Part shown: piece by piece, positions 25,417-33,334 of the stretch
How positions within the stretch are numbered: position 1 is the first letter of the stretch
How the letters are laid out: each line of letters starts with the position of its first letter
Program-made: the position numbers and the translations under genes
Source of the DNA: Lentisphaerota bacterium
GTDB taxonomy: Bacteria > Verrucomicrobiota > Lentisphaeria > Oligosphaerales > JABHEG01
DNA: 36,538 nucleotides
Assembly (NCBI GenBank): GCA_018676675.1
Contig: JABHEG010000268.1
Coordinates: 1-36,538 of the forward strand
Direction of reading: 5' to 3'
Notes under the pieces: model-generated
What the model saw: only the letters and a program-made list of their open reading frames with translations
The model's database searches: none
What the model was told of the DNA's origin: nothing

Positions 25417-26421
25417 CTACAGTCGCACGAGCTTGCCCGTTCGTATCGACTCCAATGCCGCCAGCGACACGCGCAGCGCGATTCGTCCATCCTCACCGGT
25501 GCCCAATGGGGCTTCACGACGCTTTGTGATTGCTTCCGCCATGGCCTCGATGGGCGCGGCTGTGGCCGTTTCGTCGTCGCTGTCGGTGAACGACTCCAGG
25601 CGGTCAGGGTACTGCAGCTCAAATCGGCATTCGCTATCGATGTGACGGCCCGTGACTTGCGGACCGACAATCAGCTCCTCCGGTCCTTCGGGATACCCCT
25701 CGGGCATGCCCCAGCAGAGGAGCATGGACAGGTGGTGCCCTCCTTCGACCCCAACGTCGATGTTTGCCGCGTCAATGGCCAGGTTCTCGCCCAGACACGC
25801 CAGGCGTTGTGTGCCGCGACCAAAGATATGGCCGCGGGCGAACACATCGACGGGCTCACAACCCGTGATGAAGCGCATGACATCGAAGAGGTGACAGCCC
25901 ATGTCGATCACGGGGCCGCCGTTGACCTCCGGCTGATGCATGGCCAGCTTCGGGCGCACGTCGCGCACATCGTTGAAACGCATGAAGATCGGCCCGCCGA
26001 ACGCGCCCGTCTCGACCATTTGGCGGTACTTGAGGAACCGCGCGATGCCTCGACGCTTGAGCGCCACGGATAGAGTCACACCGTTGTCGCTGGCCGTCTC
26101 GATCATACGGTCAGCCTGGTCGAGGGTCAGAGCAATGGGTTTCTCGCACAGCACGTGTCGCCCGTGCTTCATGGCAAAACAGGCCATCTCCGCATGGAGG
26201 CAATTTGGTACGCACACAGAGACGACATCCACGCCTTCGTGCAGGACGGCTTTCTCATAGGAATCGTAGGGGGTCGCGCCCGTCTTTCCGGCAACCGCCG
26301 CCCGCCGTTCCGGGGACCGGTTGTACACGGCGACAACCCGGGCATCGGGTCGGGCTTGCCAGGCTGCCGCATGCTTTGAGCCGAGTTCGCCGCATCCCAG
26401 AACGCAGACGTTCAGTGCCAT
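25417..26421 (-). CDS. Gfo/Idh/MocA-family NAD(P)-dependent oxidoreductase
   Basis: 334 residues, ATG at 26421. The Rossmann fold opens with VLGCGELGSKH (7-17), and the family EKP motif is at 93-95 (HVLCEKPIAL). The substrate domain has VNGGPVIDMGCHLFDVMRF, where Asp and His of the GG..D.G.H pattern are the usual catalytic pair. It oxidises or reduces a sugar or cyclitol hydroxyl. It follows the sugar isomerase/epimerase by 37 bases and precedes the DegT-type gene by 29 bases, so the three are almost certainly co-transcribed. Such pairs can oxidise glycosides at C3; the exact substrate cannot be read from sequence. Confidence 0.9.
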   Translation of the reverse strand: MALNVCVLGCGELGSKHAAAWQARPDARVVAVYNRSPERRAAVAGKTGATPYDSYEKAVLHEGVDVVSVCVPNCLHAEMACFAMKHGRHVLCEKPIALTLDQADRMIETASDNGVTLSVALKRRGIARFLKYRQMVETGAFGGPIFMRFNDVRDVRPKLAMHQPEVNGGPVIDMGCHLFDVMRFITGCEPVDVFARGHIFGRGTQRLACLGENLAIDAANIDVGVEGGHHLSMLLCWGMPEGYPEGPEELIVGPQVTGRHIDSECRFELQYPDRLESFTDSDDETATAAPIEAMAEAITKRREAPLGTGEDGRIALRVSLAALESIRTGKLVRL

Positions 26422-26458
26422 GGAGGGAGTTCCTTCCCAGTTCCGGGACCTCTCGGCC

Positions 26459-27232
26459 CTATCCTTCGAACAGCGACTTCAGGTACGCGCCGTTGCGGGC
26501 GACGGCTTCCGCGGCGGGCAGCTCGGATGCATCCTGCTCTGCAACCACCCAGACATCAGGGGCATTGTGCTTGATCCAATCTGCCACGTTCGCCAGGGGC
26601 GCGCCGCCTTCCCCGAGAGTGACGAAATTCCTGCGGTCTCCATCGAGCCCCGCGAAGTCTTTGAAATGCACGTAGGCCACCCGGTCGCGCACCGCATCCA
26701 GGAACTCAATGACATCCTTCCCGCCTCGGTAGACCCAGCCCACGTCCGGACCGAAGGCGAGTTCGGGGGCGGCGTGTTCCAGGAGCGTTCCCATGATTCG
26801 CTCGCCATCGGCGAATTCCCAGTCATGATTGTGGTAGCAGAGCCGCACGCCGCGCGCACGGCAGGCTACGGCCGCCTTGTTGAGCATGTCGATCTGACCG
26901 CGCAGTTCGTCGTCCTGTCCGCGCAGGCCCGAGTACATGAGGATCTTCACCTCCATCGCGTTCAGATAGTCGAGGATTTGGTCAAGGATCTTCTTTTCCC
27001 CTTCCGCTTGGTCCGTGTCCTCCAGGTTTCCCCCGATGTGAGAGCCGGCCAGCGTCAAGCCCTCCGCGTCGAGCATCCGTTTCAGATCTGTGGGTGGTAT
27101 CTCGGCAATGTGTCGGAAACCGAGTTCGACGCCTGCATAACCTGCTCGCGCGACGGCTGCGAACACTGCAGGAAAGTCTTCGTTCTGTTCTGCCCCGAAC
27201 GTGATTGTCTGGCATCCGAGCTTAATGGACAT
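26459..27232 (-). CDS. Sugar phosphate isomerase/epimerase (xylose-isomerase-like TIM barrel, AP_endonuc_2)
   Basis: 257 residues from the ATG at 27232, chosen over an in-frame start 16 codons upstream because AAGGAG lies 8 bases before it and the protein then begins with the family strand SIKLGCQTITFG. TIM-barrel landmarks: GYAGVELGF, LAGSHIGGN, RLCYHNHDWEF, FGPDVGWVYRGG, YVHFKDF and VVAEQDAS, which carry the Glu/Asp/His metal ligands of this superfamily. Members include 3-keto-sugar and inosose isomerases/dehydratases and the partners of Gfo/Idh enzymes in keto-glycoside cleavage. It lies between the MDR and Gfo/Idh genes on the same strand. Confidence 0.88.
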   Translation of the reverse strand: MSIKLGCQTITFGAEQNEDFPAVFAAVARAGYAGVELGFRHIAEIPPTDLKRMLDAEGLTLAGSHIGGNLEDTDQAEGEKKILDQILDYLNAMEVKILMYSGLRGQDDELRGQIDMLNKAAVACRARGVRLCYHNHDWEFADGERIMGTLLEHAAPELAFGPDVGWVYRGGKDVIEFLDAVRDRVAYVHFKDFAGLDGDRRNFVTLGEGGAPLANVADWIKHNAPDVWVVAEQDASELPAAEAVARNGAYLKSLFEG

Positions 27233-27356
27233 CAATCCAACTCCTTGTCCTGTTCGCCAACTTCCTACTTGCGATCTCACAGCAGGTGAGATGCGGTATA
27301 CGACCCGATGCGTTCGCCCTGCCAGGTCGCGCGGGGACGCTAACGGTGGAATGGCC

Positions 27357-28400
27357 TCAACGGAGGGCCACCTGGACTTTCACCGACCCCGTTGTCTTGT
27401 CGGCCGCCGTCTCGAAGGCCGCGCCGATGTCGGCCAACGGGAAGCGATGGGTGATCAGCTTACCGGCTTGGACTCGACCGGAGGAGATCAGCTCCGCGCT
27501 CCAGTCGAAGTCCGTCCTCGTGCCGCTGTAACCATAGCAGTTGGAGCCGGTGACGTAGATCTCGCCCCCGACAATTCGTCCGAGGTTCACTTCCAGCGGC
27601 TTGTGGAACCCACCAACCAGAACGATTGTGCCGCCATTTGCAGCGGTTCTCAGCGCATCATTGACGCCCGCCTGGCTGGCAGTCGTCTCGATCACCGCAC
27701 TCGCGCCGAGGCCTTTGGTCAGCTGTCGGACCTCGGCGTTGACGTCCTGATCAGGTACCCGGATCACACAGTCAGCCCCCAACTTCTCGGCCAATTCCGC
27801 CTGGCAGTTGTGTCTGGCGCAGGCGATCACTTGCCCGATGCCCGCGGCCTTTGCCGTCGCCACGGCAAGCAGTCCAATTGTCCCGGAGCCGATGACCAGA
27901 AGCGTGTCCTGGTATGTTGCTCGCGAGCGGTGGAAGGCTCGATGGGAGACAGCCAGCGGCTCGATCATCATGGCATCGTCGGGCGACATGTGCTCAGGAA
28001 CGGGGTAGAGCGCGGAAGCGTGAGCCACCACGCGCTCGGCGAAACCCGCATGTGTTCCTCCCGAGGCCGCCCGTCGGCGTTCACAGTGGTTGTAACGGCC
28101 CGTCCGGCAAAACCGGCACTGCCCGCAATGAGAGGCGTATTCCACACAGGCTCGGGTACCGACCGTGATATCGGTGACACCCTCGCCACACTCGATCACC
28201 GTACCGACAACTTCATGACCTGACGCGGTCTCGGGTTGTCCCCATCTGCCGAAATAGCTGTGCAAGTCACTGCCGCAGATGCCACAGTTATGTGCTTCAA
28301 GCAGGACGTATCCGGGCTCCGGGACCGGAACCGGCACTTCCTCGACCTCGATGGTCCTTTCGCCTCGGAAAATGGCTGCCTTCATGCTCTCTGGGGGCAT
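27357..28400 (-). CDS. Zinc-dependent medium-chain dehydrogenase (sorbitol/threonine dehydrogenase-like)
   Basis: 347 residues. ATG at 28400 is preferred over Met6 because AGGAG/GAAGG lie 4-12 bases upstream. Catalytic zinc site: Cys42 in CGICGSD and His62-Glu63 in GHEVVG. Structural zinc: Cys92, 95, 98 and 106 (HCGQCRFCRTGRYNHC). The NAD site is LVIGSGTIGLLA. This is the complete polyol/threonine dehydrogenase architecture, so it probably oxidises a sugar alcohol, a free sugar or a related hydroxyl to a ketone. It is the first gene of the 28400-20765 set; the next gene starts 124 bases downstream. Confidence 0.88.
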   Translation of the reverse strand: MPPESMKAAIFRGERTIEVEEVPVPVPEPGYVLLEAHNCGICGSDLHSYFGRWGQPETASGHEVVGTVIECGEGVTDITVGTRACVEYASHCGQCRFCRTGRYNHCERRRAASGGTHAGFAERVVAHASALYPVPEHMSPDDAMMIEPLAVSHRAFHRSRATYQDTLLVIGSGTIGLLAVATAKAAGIGQVIACARHNCQAELAEKLGADCVIRVPDQDVNAEVRQLTKGLGASAVIETTASQAGVNDALRTAANGGTIVLVGGFHKPLEVNLGRIVGGEIYVTGSNCYGYSGTRTDFDWSAELISSGRVQAGKLITHRFPLADIGAAFETAADKTTGSVKVQVALR

Positions 28401-28546
28401 TGCCCTTCTCTCCTGCGTGACATGTGTCTACATTTCCGGGGCCGCCGGGCGCGCCTTTCCGAAGCCGTTTCCTGGCTCTCCAACTGCCTGTGACGATACG
28501 GCGTGGCGACTCGTCTGGCAACACTGTTGTCAACAGAGAGGACAGA

Positions 28547-28804
28547 ATGGACATCGGACTGGCGCCGACCGTGATGATGGTGGCATTGGCGTTACATGCG
28601 ACTGATGCTTGCCCGGGAAGCGAAGAAGCCATCGGCAAAGCGGCTCTCGATGCGTGGTTCGAGAGCTATGACGGAAGGCGCCCCGGTCAGATCAGCGTCG
28701 GTACACTCGCTGTCCCTGGCGGAGAATGCCACCAAAACCGACGCTTGGATGTGCCGTCCGGAATTACGGCAAGAACGCAACTCCGGCCAAGCCCACGTTG
28801 CTGA
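28547..28804 (+). CDS. Doubtful small ORF (85 residues)
   Basis: ATG at 28547 has a fair SD (AGAGGA) 5 bases upstream and lies divergent to the MDR gene. The first about 50 codons (MDIGLAPTVMMVALALHATD ... AALDAWFESYDG) have plausible coding character. The rest is Arg/Pro-rich and runs into the palindromic repeat. I do not recognise it. It may be a real small protein or another 5' gene stub. Confidence 0.25.
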   Translation: MDIGLAPTVMMVALALHATDACPGSEEAIGKAALDAWFESYDGRRPGQISVGTLAVPGGECHQNRRLDVPSGITARTQLRPSPRC

Positions 28805-28845
28805 CTACGAACGCGTTCAGTCACCAGTATGCAGGCGTTTGTAGT
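28804..28845. repeat. Imperfect inverted repeat
   Basis: ACTACGAACGC (28804-28814) pairs with GCGTTTGTAGT (28835-28845), 10 of 11 positions, around a 20-base spacer. It lies in a non-coding stretch, consistent with an intergenic palindromic repeat. Confidence 0.5.
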
Positions 28846-29049
28846 AAGGCACTCAGCGCAGCGGTGTGCCGTTGTTCCTGCTTGTCTTGGTGCCATTCGT
28901 CCCTGGGGTCCCTTCGCAGGAACACCTGCCCGCGGAAACGCGCCGTATCGGGAAATGGGCCCCTTCGTGGCCAGTGTTTACGTCGAAGGGGGGCCGCAAG
29001 ACCGGCCGCCAACTCGGAGATGGGTCGCCAGCCGGATCACTTCGCTTGA

Positions 29050-31239
29050 CTATTCCGCACCGCCCCTCTGCTTGGCGAGGATCACGCGGAAAAGCTGCGT
29101 CTCTTGTGGGGCTATTTGCACGGCAAAGCTCGCCGTGGATCCGGAAGTTGTGACCGGTACGGTCCTTTTGCTGATCAACTCGATTACGCCCGCATCGATC
29201 GTCCCGCCGAGCCCATCGTCGCCAAGTTCCAGGCTGATGGTGCTCGAGATGGATGTCGATGCGGGACCGTTGCGCGCCGCGATATACAGATGCCCGGGCT
29301 TGTCGCCGCCAAACCGTTCGAGCCATATCTCAGAGTCGGGGCTCGTCGCAAAGGTCACCGGTTGCCAACCGGCCACGGCCAGTTCGCGGAACAGCGGGGT
29401 GTACTTCTTGAACAGCGGCCGGATAGCATGGATCTGGGCGGCACGTTTCTTCTGCAGCCAATTGGGTCCGATCCACATACCATAGAACAAGCCGTTCTGC
29501 AGCCGCGCTTCCACTTCGGCAAGAGGTGTCTTCGTGCGAGTAACTTCGTTATCCAGCGTACTCAGTGCCCTGCGATACCAGCAGAAACGCCTTATCATCT
29601 GCTCACGGTCGATGTAGTCCAGTGATCGGTTCGGTCGTTCGATTCCGCCTTCGATGCCGCCGGCGTCATAGAGGTGAGCGTAATAGTAGTGGGCCCCCTG
29701 ATCCATGCCGCCCGTACCGTTGGCGAAGAGGATGCGCCCCTCATCGTGGAGCATCTTGCTCCACCATTCGACAAATTGATAACTGCCGAGCCACCCGAAG
29801 AGGCACGCCCTGCCCGTCTCGTAGTCCAGGCTCAACCGCATATCGGGCAGCGCAAAGTGGCTGACCTCGAAATCCTCGTCTTTGCCGGACAGGTTATTGG
29901 CGTCGAAGTACCAACCTCGTAGTGGCGCGCCGGCCTTGATGGATTGGTCGAGGAACTTCTTGTACTGGTGTTCACGCGTCCAGTGAAACATGTTGTAAGG
30001 CGTGCCGGGAAAGCAAATCGTGTGAACGATCACATGCCAATAGCCATTCCTCTTCCAGTATCGATAGTCGAGGCGCAGCTTGCCGTTCCGGCGGCGAACG
30101 GCGCTGGCCAGGGCGGCCTTCGAGCCGTCGCGTATTCTTGGGTCGCTCGACTGGAGCCCCTCTTTGAGGCACGCAACGACCTCGTCGTAGGTCGGTCTGG
30201 CCCCCCCGTCGCTGTGACGGGCGTGCCATCCGGTGTGACTGGGGTGCCGTCTGATGTAGTAATTCCAGGGCTCGGCGTACTCCATCGAGTAGATGCTGTG
30301 CTTCTGGTCCCACCGCCACACTTTCTGTGCGTGTTCGTCAAAGGCAAGGGCGAAATCCCCCGGGTTCCCGATCGCTTTCAGATCGGCACCCGAACCAGCG
30401 AACCAGCCCCCTTCACGGTCAGCGGGAATGCGCTTGGCAAAAAGATGGGGAAGCCGATCGTAGTATCCTCTGGCAACGGAGCGCAACCCCCACCGGCCTT
30501 GATGCGGGTAAACGATCAGAGAGAACGGCGCGTGAGGCCCGCCTTGCTGAACCGAGTGCAGACCCAGATCAAATTCGGCATAGACGCCTTGGTTCTGCTC
30601 ATAGGCCAGACGAAAGACATTCGGCGAATCGAGAGGCACTCCGATGGACACGCCGTGGCCACTCGCCGGCGAGACGCCGAAGAACGGGTAGCGGGAAACG
30701 GCACGGGTCTCTATCTTCCAGGTGGTCCATCGCTCGAAGACGTAGCGCTTGGAGTCGCTGTCGATCGGCTCTCGATGCCGTGGATCCTCCCAATACGTCC
30801 AGCCCTTGGCGTCAACCGGCAAGCGGACCCGCAGTTGGATGCCGTGGTCAACCGCCGCGCCGCTTCGTGCGACCGTCCCGTCGATGCGGATCGTCTGCTC
30901 GGAGGCGGTGAACGTCGCCGCCAGTCGGTAGGGCCCATCGGCAGCCGTGAGTTCCGTTCCAGAAAAGGTCCCAGCCAACCTGCGCCACTGCCCCGGCGTC
31001 CCGCCCCGATACTCTCGGTAGAAGAAACCGCCACCCGGCTGATTCCCGGTTACTGACGCACCCTCGATTCGGAGATCGGTCAGCCTGCCTGTCGCATCGT
31101 CGAAAGTCAGACTGAAGGCCTTGTCGCCAAAGGTCTCGCAGAACGCGGGCGAGCCGGCCAGAAGCCCCAGCATCAATGCCGACAATGTCCGCGTCACGGC
31201 TGGGCGAAAAATGGTCATTTGGAGCCGGTTGCGCTTCAT
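29050..31239 (-). CDS. Secreted putative glycoside hydrolase (N-terminal beta-sandwich plus TIM barrel), family not recognised
   Basis: 729 residues from the ATG at 31239, with GAGAGGA about 8 bases upstream and a signal peptide about 1-34 (TLSALMLGLLAGSPAFC). The frame is open 148 codons further upstream, but that part lacks the features of a secreted N-terminus. Residues about 40-280 are beta-rich (FSLTFDDATGRLTDLRIEG, WTYWEDPRHREPIDSD), like the super-sandwich domains of retaining glycosidases. About 290-640 reads as a TIM barrel (LRGWYFDANNLSG, CLFGWLGSYQFVEWW, GRILFANGTGGMDQG), and about 650-729 is a small beta domain. Asp residues in WYFDANN and FANGTGGMD are candidate active-site positions. 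Likely exported glycan hydrolase, third or later gene of the minus-strand run from 36375. Confidence 0.68.
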   Translation of the reverse strand: MKRNRLQMTIFRPAVTRTLSALMLGLLAGSPAFCETFGDKAFSLTFDDATGRLTDLRIEGASVTGNQPGGGFFYREYRGGTPGQWRRLAGTFSGTELTAADGPYRLAATFTASEQTIRIDGTVARSGAAVDHGIQLRVRLPVDAKGWTYWEDPRHREPIDSDSKRYVFERWTTWKIETRAVSRYPFFGVSPASGHGVSIGVPLDSPNVFRLAYEQNQGVYAEFDLGLHSVQQGGPHAPFSLIVYPHQGRWGLRSVARGYYDRLPHLFAKRIPADREGGWFAGSGADLKAIGNPGDFALAFDEHAQKVWRWDQKHSIYSMEYAEPWNYYIRRHPSHTGWHARHSDGGARPTYDEVVACLKEGLQSSDPRIRDGSKAALASAVRRRNGKLRLDYRYWKRNGYWHVIVHTICFPGTPYNMFHWTREHQYKKFLDQSIKAGAPLRGWYFDANNLSGKDEDFEVSHFALPDMRLSLDYETGRACLFGWLGSYQFVEWWSKMLHDEGRILFANGTGGMDQGAHYYYAHLYDAGGIEGGIERPNRSLDYIDREQMIRRFCWYRRALSTLDNEVTRTKTPLAEVEARLQNGLFYGMWIGPNWLQKKRAAQIHAIRPLFKKYTPLFRELAVAGWQPVTFATSPDSEIWLERFGGDKPGHLYIAARNGPASTSISSTISLELGDDGLGGTIDAGVIELISKRTVPVTTSGSTASFAVQIAPQETQLFRVILAKQRGGAE

Positions 31240-31716
31240 CGTTCGGGTCCTCTCGCTCCCGGACGTTGTCAGCCACTCCAACAGAGAGCGGTCATCACTT
31301 TTGAACTCGAACTCGCAGTGCCCTGCCGTGTCTCCCCACGCAAACTCACGCCCACCGCAGATCAGACACGCGTACGGCATGCCATGCCCCAAGCCCGTAT
31401 CACGGCCGCTCTCCCCCCCCTGAGTCCCGTCTCGTATCAAACAGCAATCCTGAGCAACCCCCAATCCCCCCACCAGCATCAGCAGCTCTTCATCAAAACG
31501 CTCAGGAACTCCCTCGGGCTTCTGCTCAATGATACAGGGAACAGGAAAGAGAGTCAACTTGGGAAGGGGATGCCCCGCCGGCTCAAAGCTCAGCAGCTCC
31601 CCGGAATGTCCGTCGCCTGCGGTTGCTGGATGGCGAATGGGGTTGTTGTGGAGGCAAGGTGCGAGGATCGGGGACCGGACCATCTTGTGTTGTGTTGGTC
31701 CAATCCGAAGCCTGTG
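31240..31716. other. Long leader/intergenic region with an open but unrecognised frame
   Basis: 477 bases separate the stop of the 518-residue DUF4038-like gene from the start of the 729-residue gene, whereas the other gaps in this run are 50-61 bases. The minus strand is open in the downstream gene's frame for 148 codons (31683-31240, containing for example FDEELLMLVGGLGVAQDC). It has no signal peptide at its start and no recognised homology. It may be an untranslated leader, a promoter region or a decayed gene fused in frame. Confidence 0.45.
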
Positions 31717-33273
31717 TTAACCCTTACGAGGAGTGATATGTATTGCGAGGTGTTCGTGAAAGGAAGGTAGTGAAATCGTCAGCGATCCACGATGCAGGTT
31801 ACCTGTGAAACTCGACTCCGCGCCACTCGCCGGGTGCAACACGCGCACAGAGACTTCGCCATCCTTCATCTTCAGATTGATCAGTTCAAGCGTGCCCGCG
31901 TCTATTGTCTCACCATAGTTTTTCACTTCGTTGCTGCAGGTAGCAAGATAGACAACCGCTTCCCCGGAAGATGTCAGGAGATGCTTCTGGCGGACGTTGC
32001 CGGAAGGCACCCTTGAAATGCTCTCTGGTTTCACCTCCAGCGACACGTAGTCGCCGATCGTGTCGAAGAACTCCATGATCCGCTTTGACTGCTTCCCGTA
32101 CTCCTGAGCGTTGCGATGCGACAGATCAGTGTCATGCGCCCATTTGCCATAGAGACCCATTACCTGAGATTTTGTGATCAGCCCGAGCCACTGATAGATG
32201 CATTTCTCGGAGTTCCTGCCGCCGTCTGCCGTCAAGTCCGCGGGATTGGAGGGACCATCACCGTCGTTGTAGCAGATGATGACGACTGGCTTCTTGTGCT
32301 TCCTCCGAAGCTGTGCGGCGCGTCCTGGCTCATAGCAGTAGTCCCGAAGACTCGACATGACCTCCAATTGAGGGTGTGCAAGTACCCACCCCTTGTTCGA
32401 CGGCTTATCCGAATCCCACATGTGCGGGAGCATGCTGACTGGAATATTTATGTCGTTACGCGACTCCCATAACTCGATGATGTCCAGGGTTTTGTCGACC
32501 CATTTCTTGGGCACTCCGTTCCGATCCACACTTCCTTCGTTGATAATGCCCAGTATGACATTCCCGTTATCGCCAATCGCGTCCAGTACGTTGAGAACCC
32601 AGCGTTCGTGGATTTCCCACAATGGCCCGTTTGGGAAGTCGGCGGCGATCTTCCCAAAGACATTCACGCCGGACGCGATCCTAAACTCGTTGACGTTATT
32701 GGCCGGGTGGTAGAAGTTGTACTGCCACCAATTCTCGCCAATCCAGCTGTTAAAATCATGCCACTGGTAGAGCTGAAGTATGAGCACGATGTCCCGTTCC
32801 CTGCACTTCTTGATCGTGTCTGCCATCTCGGACCAGTAGGCGGGATTGAAATGGTCCAGGTCAACAACCGGATGCTCATTCTCCCAATGATCGATTTTGA
32901 AAGGACATATCCAGCCGTTGGCCTGGGGGGCGAAATCGCCATAGGGAGGATGCCCTCGGTAGCTGCAAGTGGGATAGACGCGGCCCGCGGCCAATCGGTG
33001 CGACAGCATCCAGTCCGTCCATTTCCTGTGGTCGAAAAAAGTGGAGTCCCACGTATAGGCAAACGTGTGCTGCTCCGGCATCGGACCCACTTTGAACAGC
33101 GGTCTCCCTTGGTACAACAGCGTGGCGTTCGCCGTTCCTTTGTGAGCGATGGTTATCTGTGAGGTCGCGACGCCGGGCAGTCCGAACGTCACGGAAAGAG
33201 CGACCGTGAGAACCGTCGCCCTGAATGTCAGAAGGGGTTCGGAAACTGACTTGCAGGTAGTTCGTAGATGCAT
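31717..33273 (-). CDS. Secreted DUF4038/GH140-like (apiosidase-like) TIM-barrel protein
   Basis: 518 residues from the ATG at 33273; a GTG 12 codons upstream is also possible, and both give a signal peptide (TVLTVALSVTFGLPGVATS). The barrel contains FKVGPMPEQHTFAYTWDST, AAGRVYP and, after the fourth strand, VILGIINEGS with the clan-A Asn245-Glu246 (acid/base). Where relatives carry the second active-site residue this protein reads VVIICYNDGDG, without Glu. A C-terminal beta domain (VYLATCSNEVKNYGE ... VRVLHPASG) ends at 518. Likely a side-chain-removing enzyme for a pectin- or gum-like glycan. It lies 61 bases after the preceding gene. Confidence 0.72.
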   Translation of the reverse strand: MHLRTTCKSVSEPLLTFRATVLTVALSVTFGLPGVATSQITIAHKGTANATLLYQGRPLFKVGPMPEQHTFAYTWDSTFFDHRKWTDWMLSHRLAAGRVYPTCSYRGHPPYGDFAPQANGWICPFKIDHWENEHPVVDLDHFNPAYWSEMADTIKKCRERDIVLILQLYQWHDFNSWIGENWWQYNFYHPANNVNEFRIASGVNVFGKIAADFPNGPLWEIHERWVLNVLDAIGDNGNVILGIINEGSVDRNGVPKKWVDKTLDIIELWESRNDINIPVSMLPHMWDSDKPSNKGWVLAHPQLEVMSSLRDYCYEPGRAAQLRRKHKKPVVIICYNDGDGPSNPADLTADGGRNSEKCIYQWLGLITKSQVMGLYGKWAHDTDLSHRNAQEYGKQSKRIMEFFDTIGDYVSLEVKPESISRVPSGNVRQKHLLTSSGEAVVYLATCSNEVKNYGETIDAGTLELINLKMKDGEVSVRVLHPASGAESSFTGNLHRGSLTISLPSFHEHLAIHITPRKG

Positions 33274-33334
33274 GTCGACTTGCTCTGGTTTGGGATGGAC
33301 GTTGAACACGGGGTCGAGGGCCAGTTCGTGTGAA

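Larger units (their letters stand above)
28401..29049. other. Intergenic region with a palindromic repeat and one doubtful small ORF
   Basis: About 650 bases between the MDR gene and the end of the 729-residue glycosidase-like gene. It should contain the MDR operon promoter near 28400-28500. Besides the doubtful ORF at 28547-28804 and the inverted repeat at 28804-28845, the part from 28846 to 29049 has no recognisable content. Confidence 0.45.
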
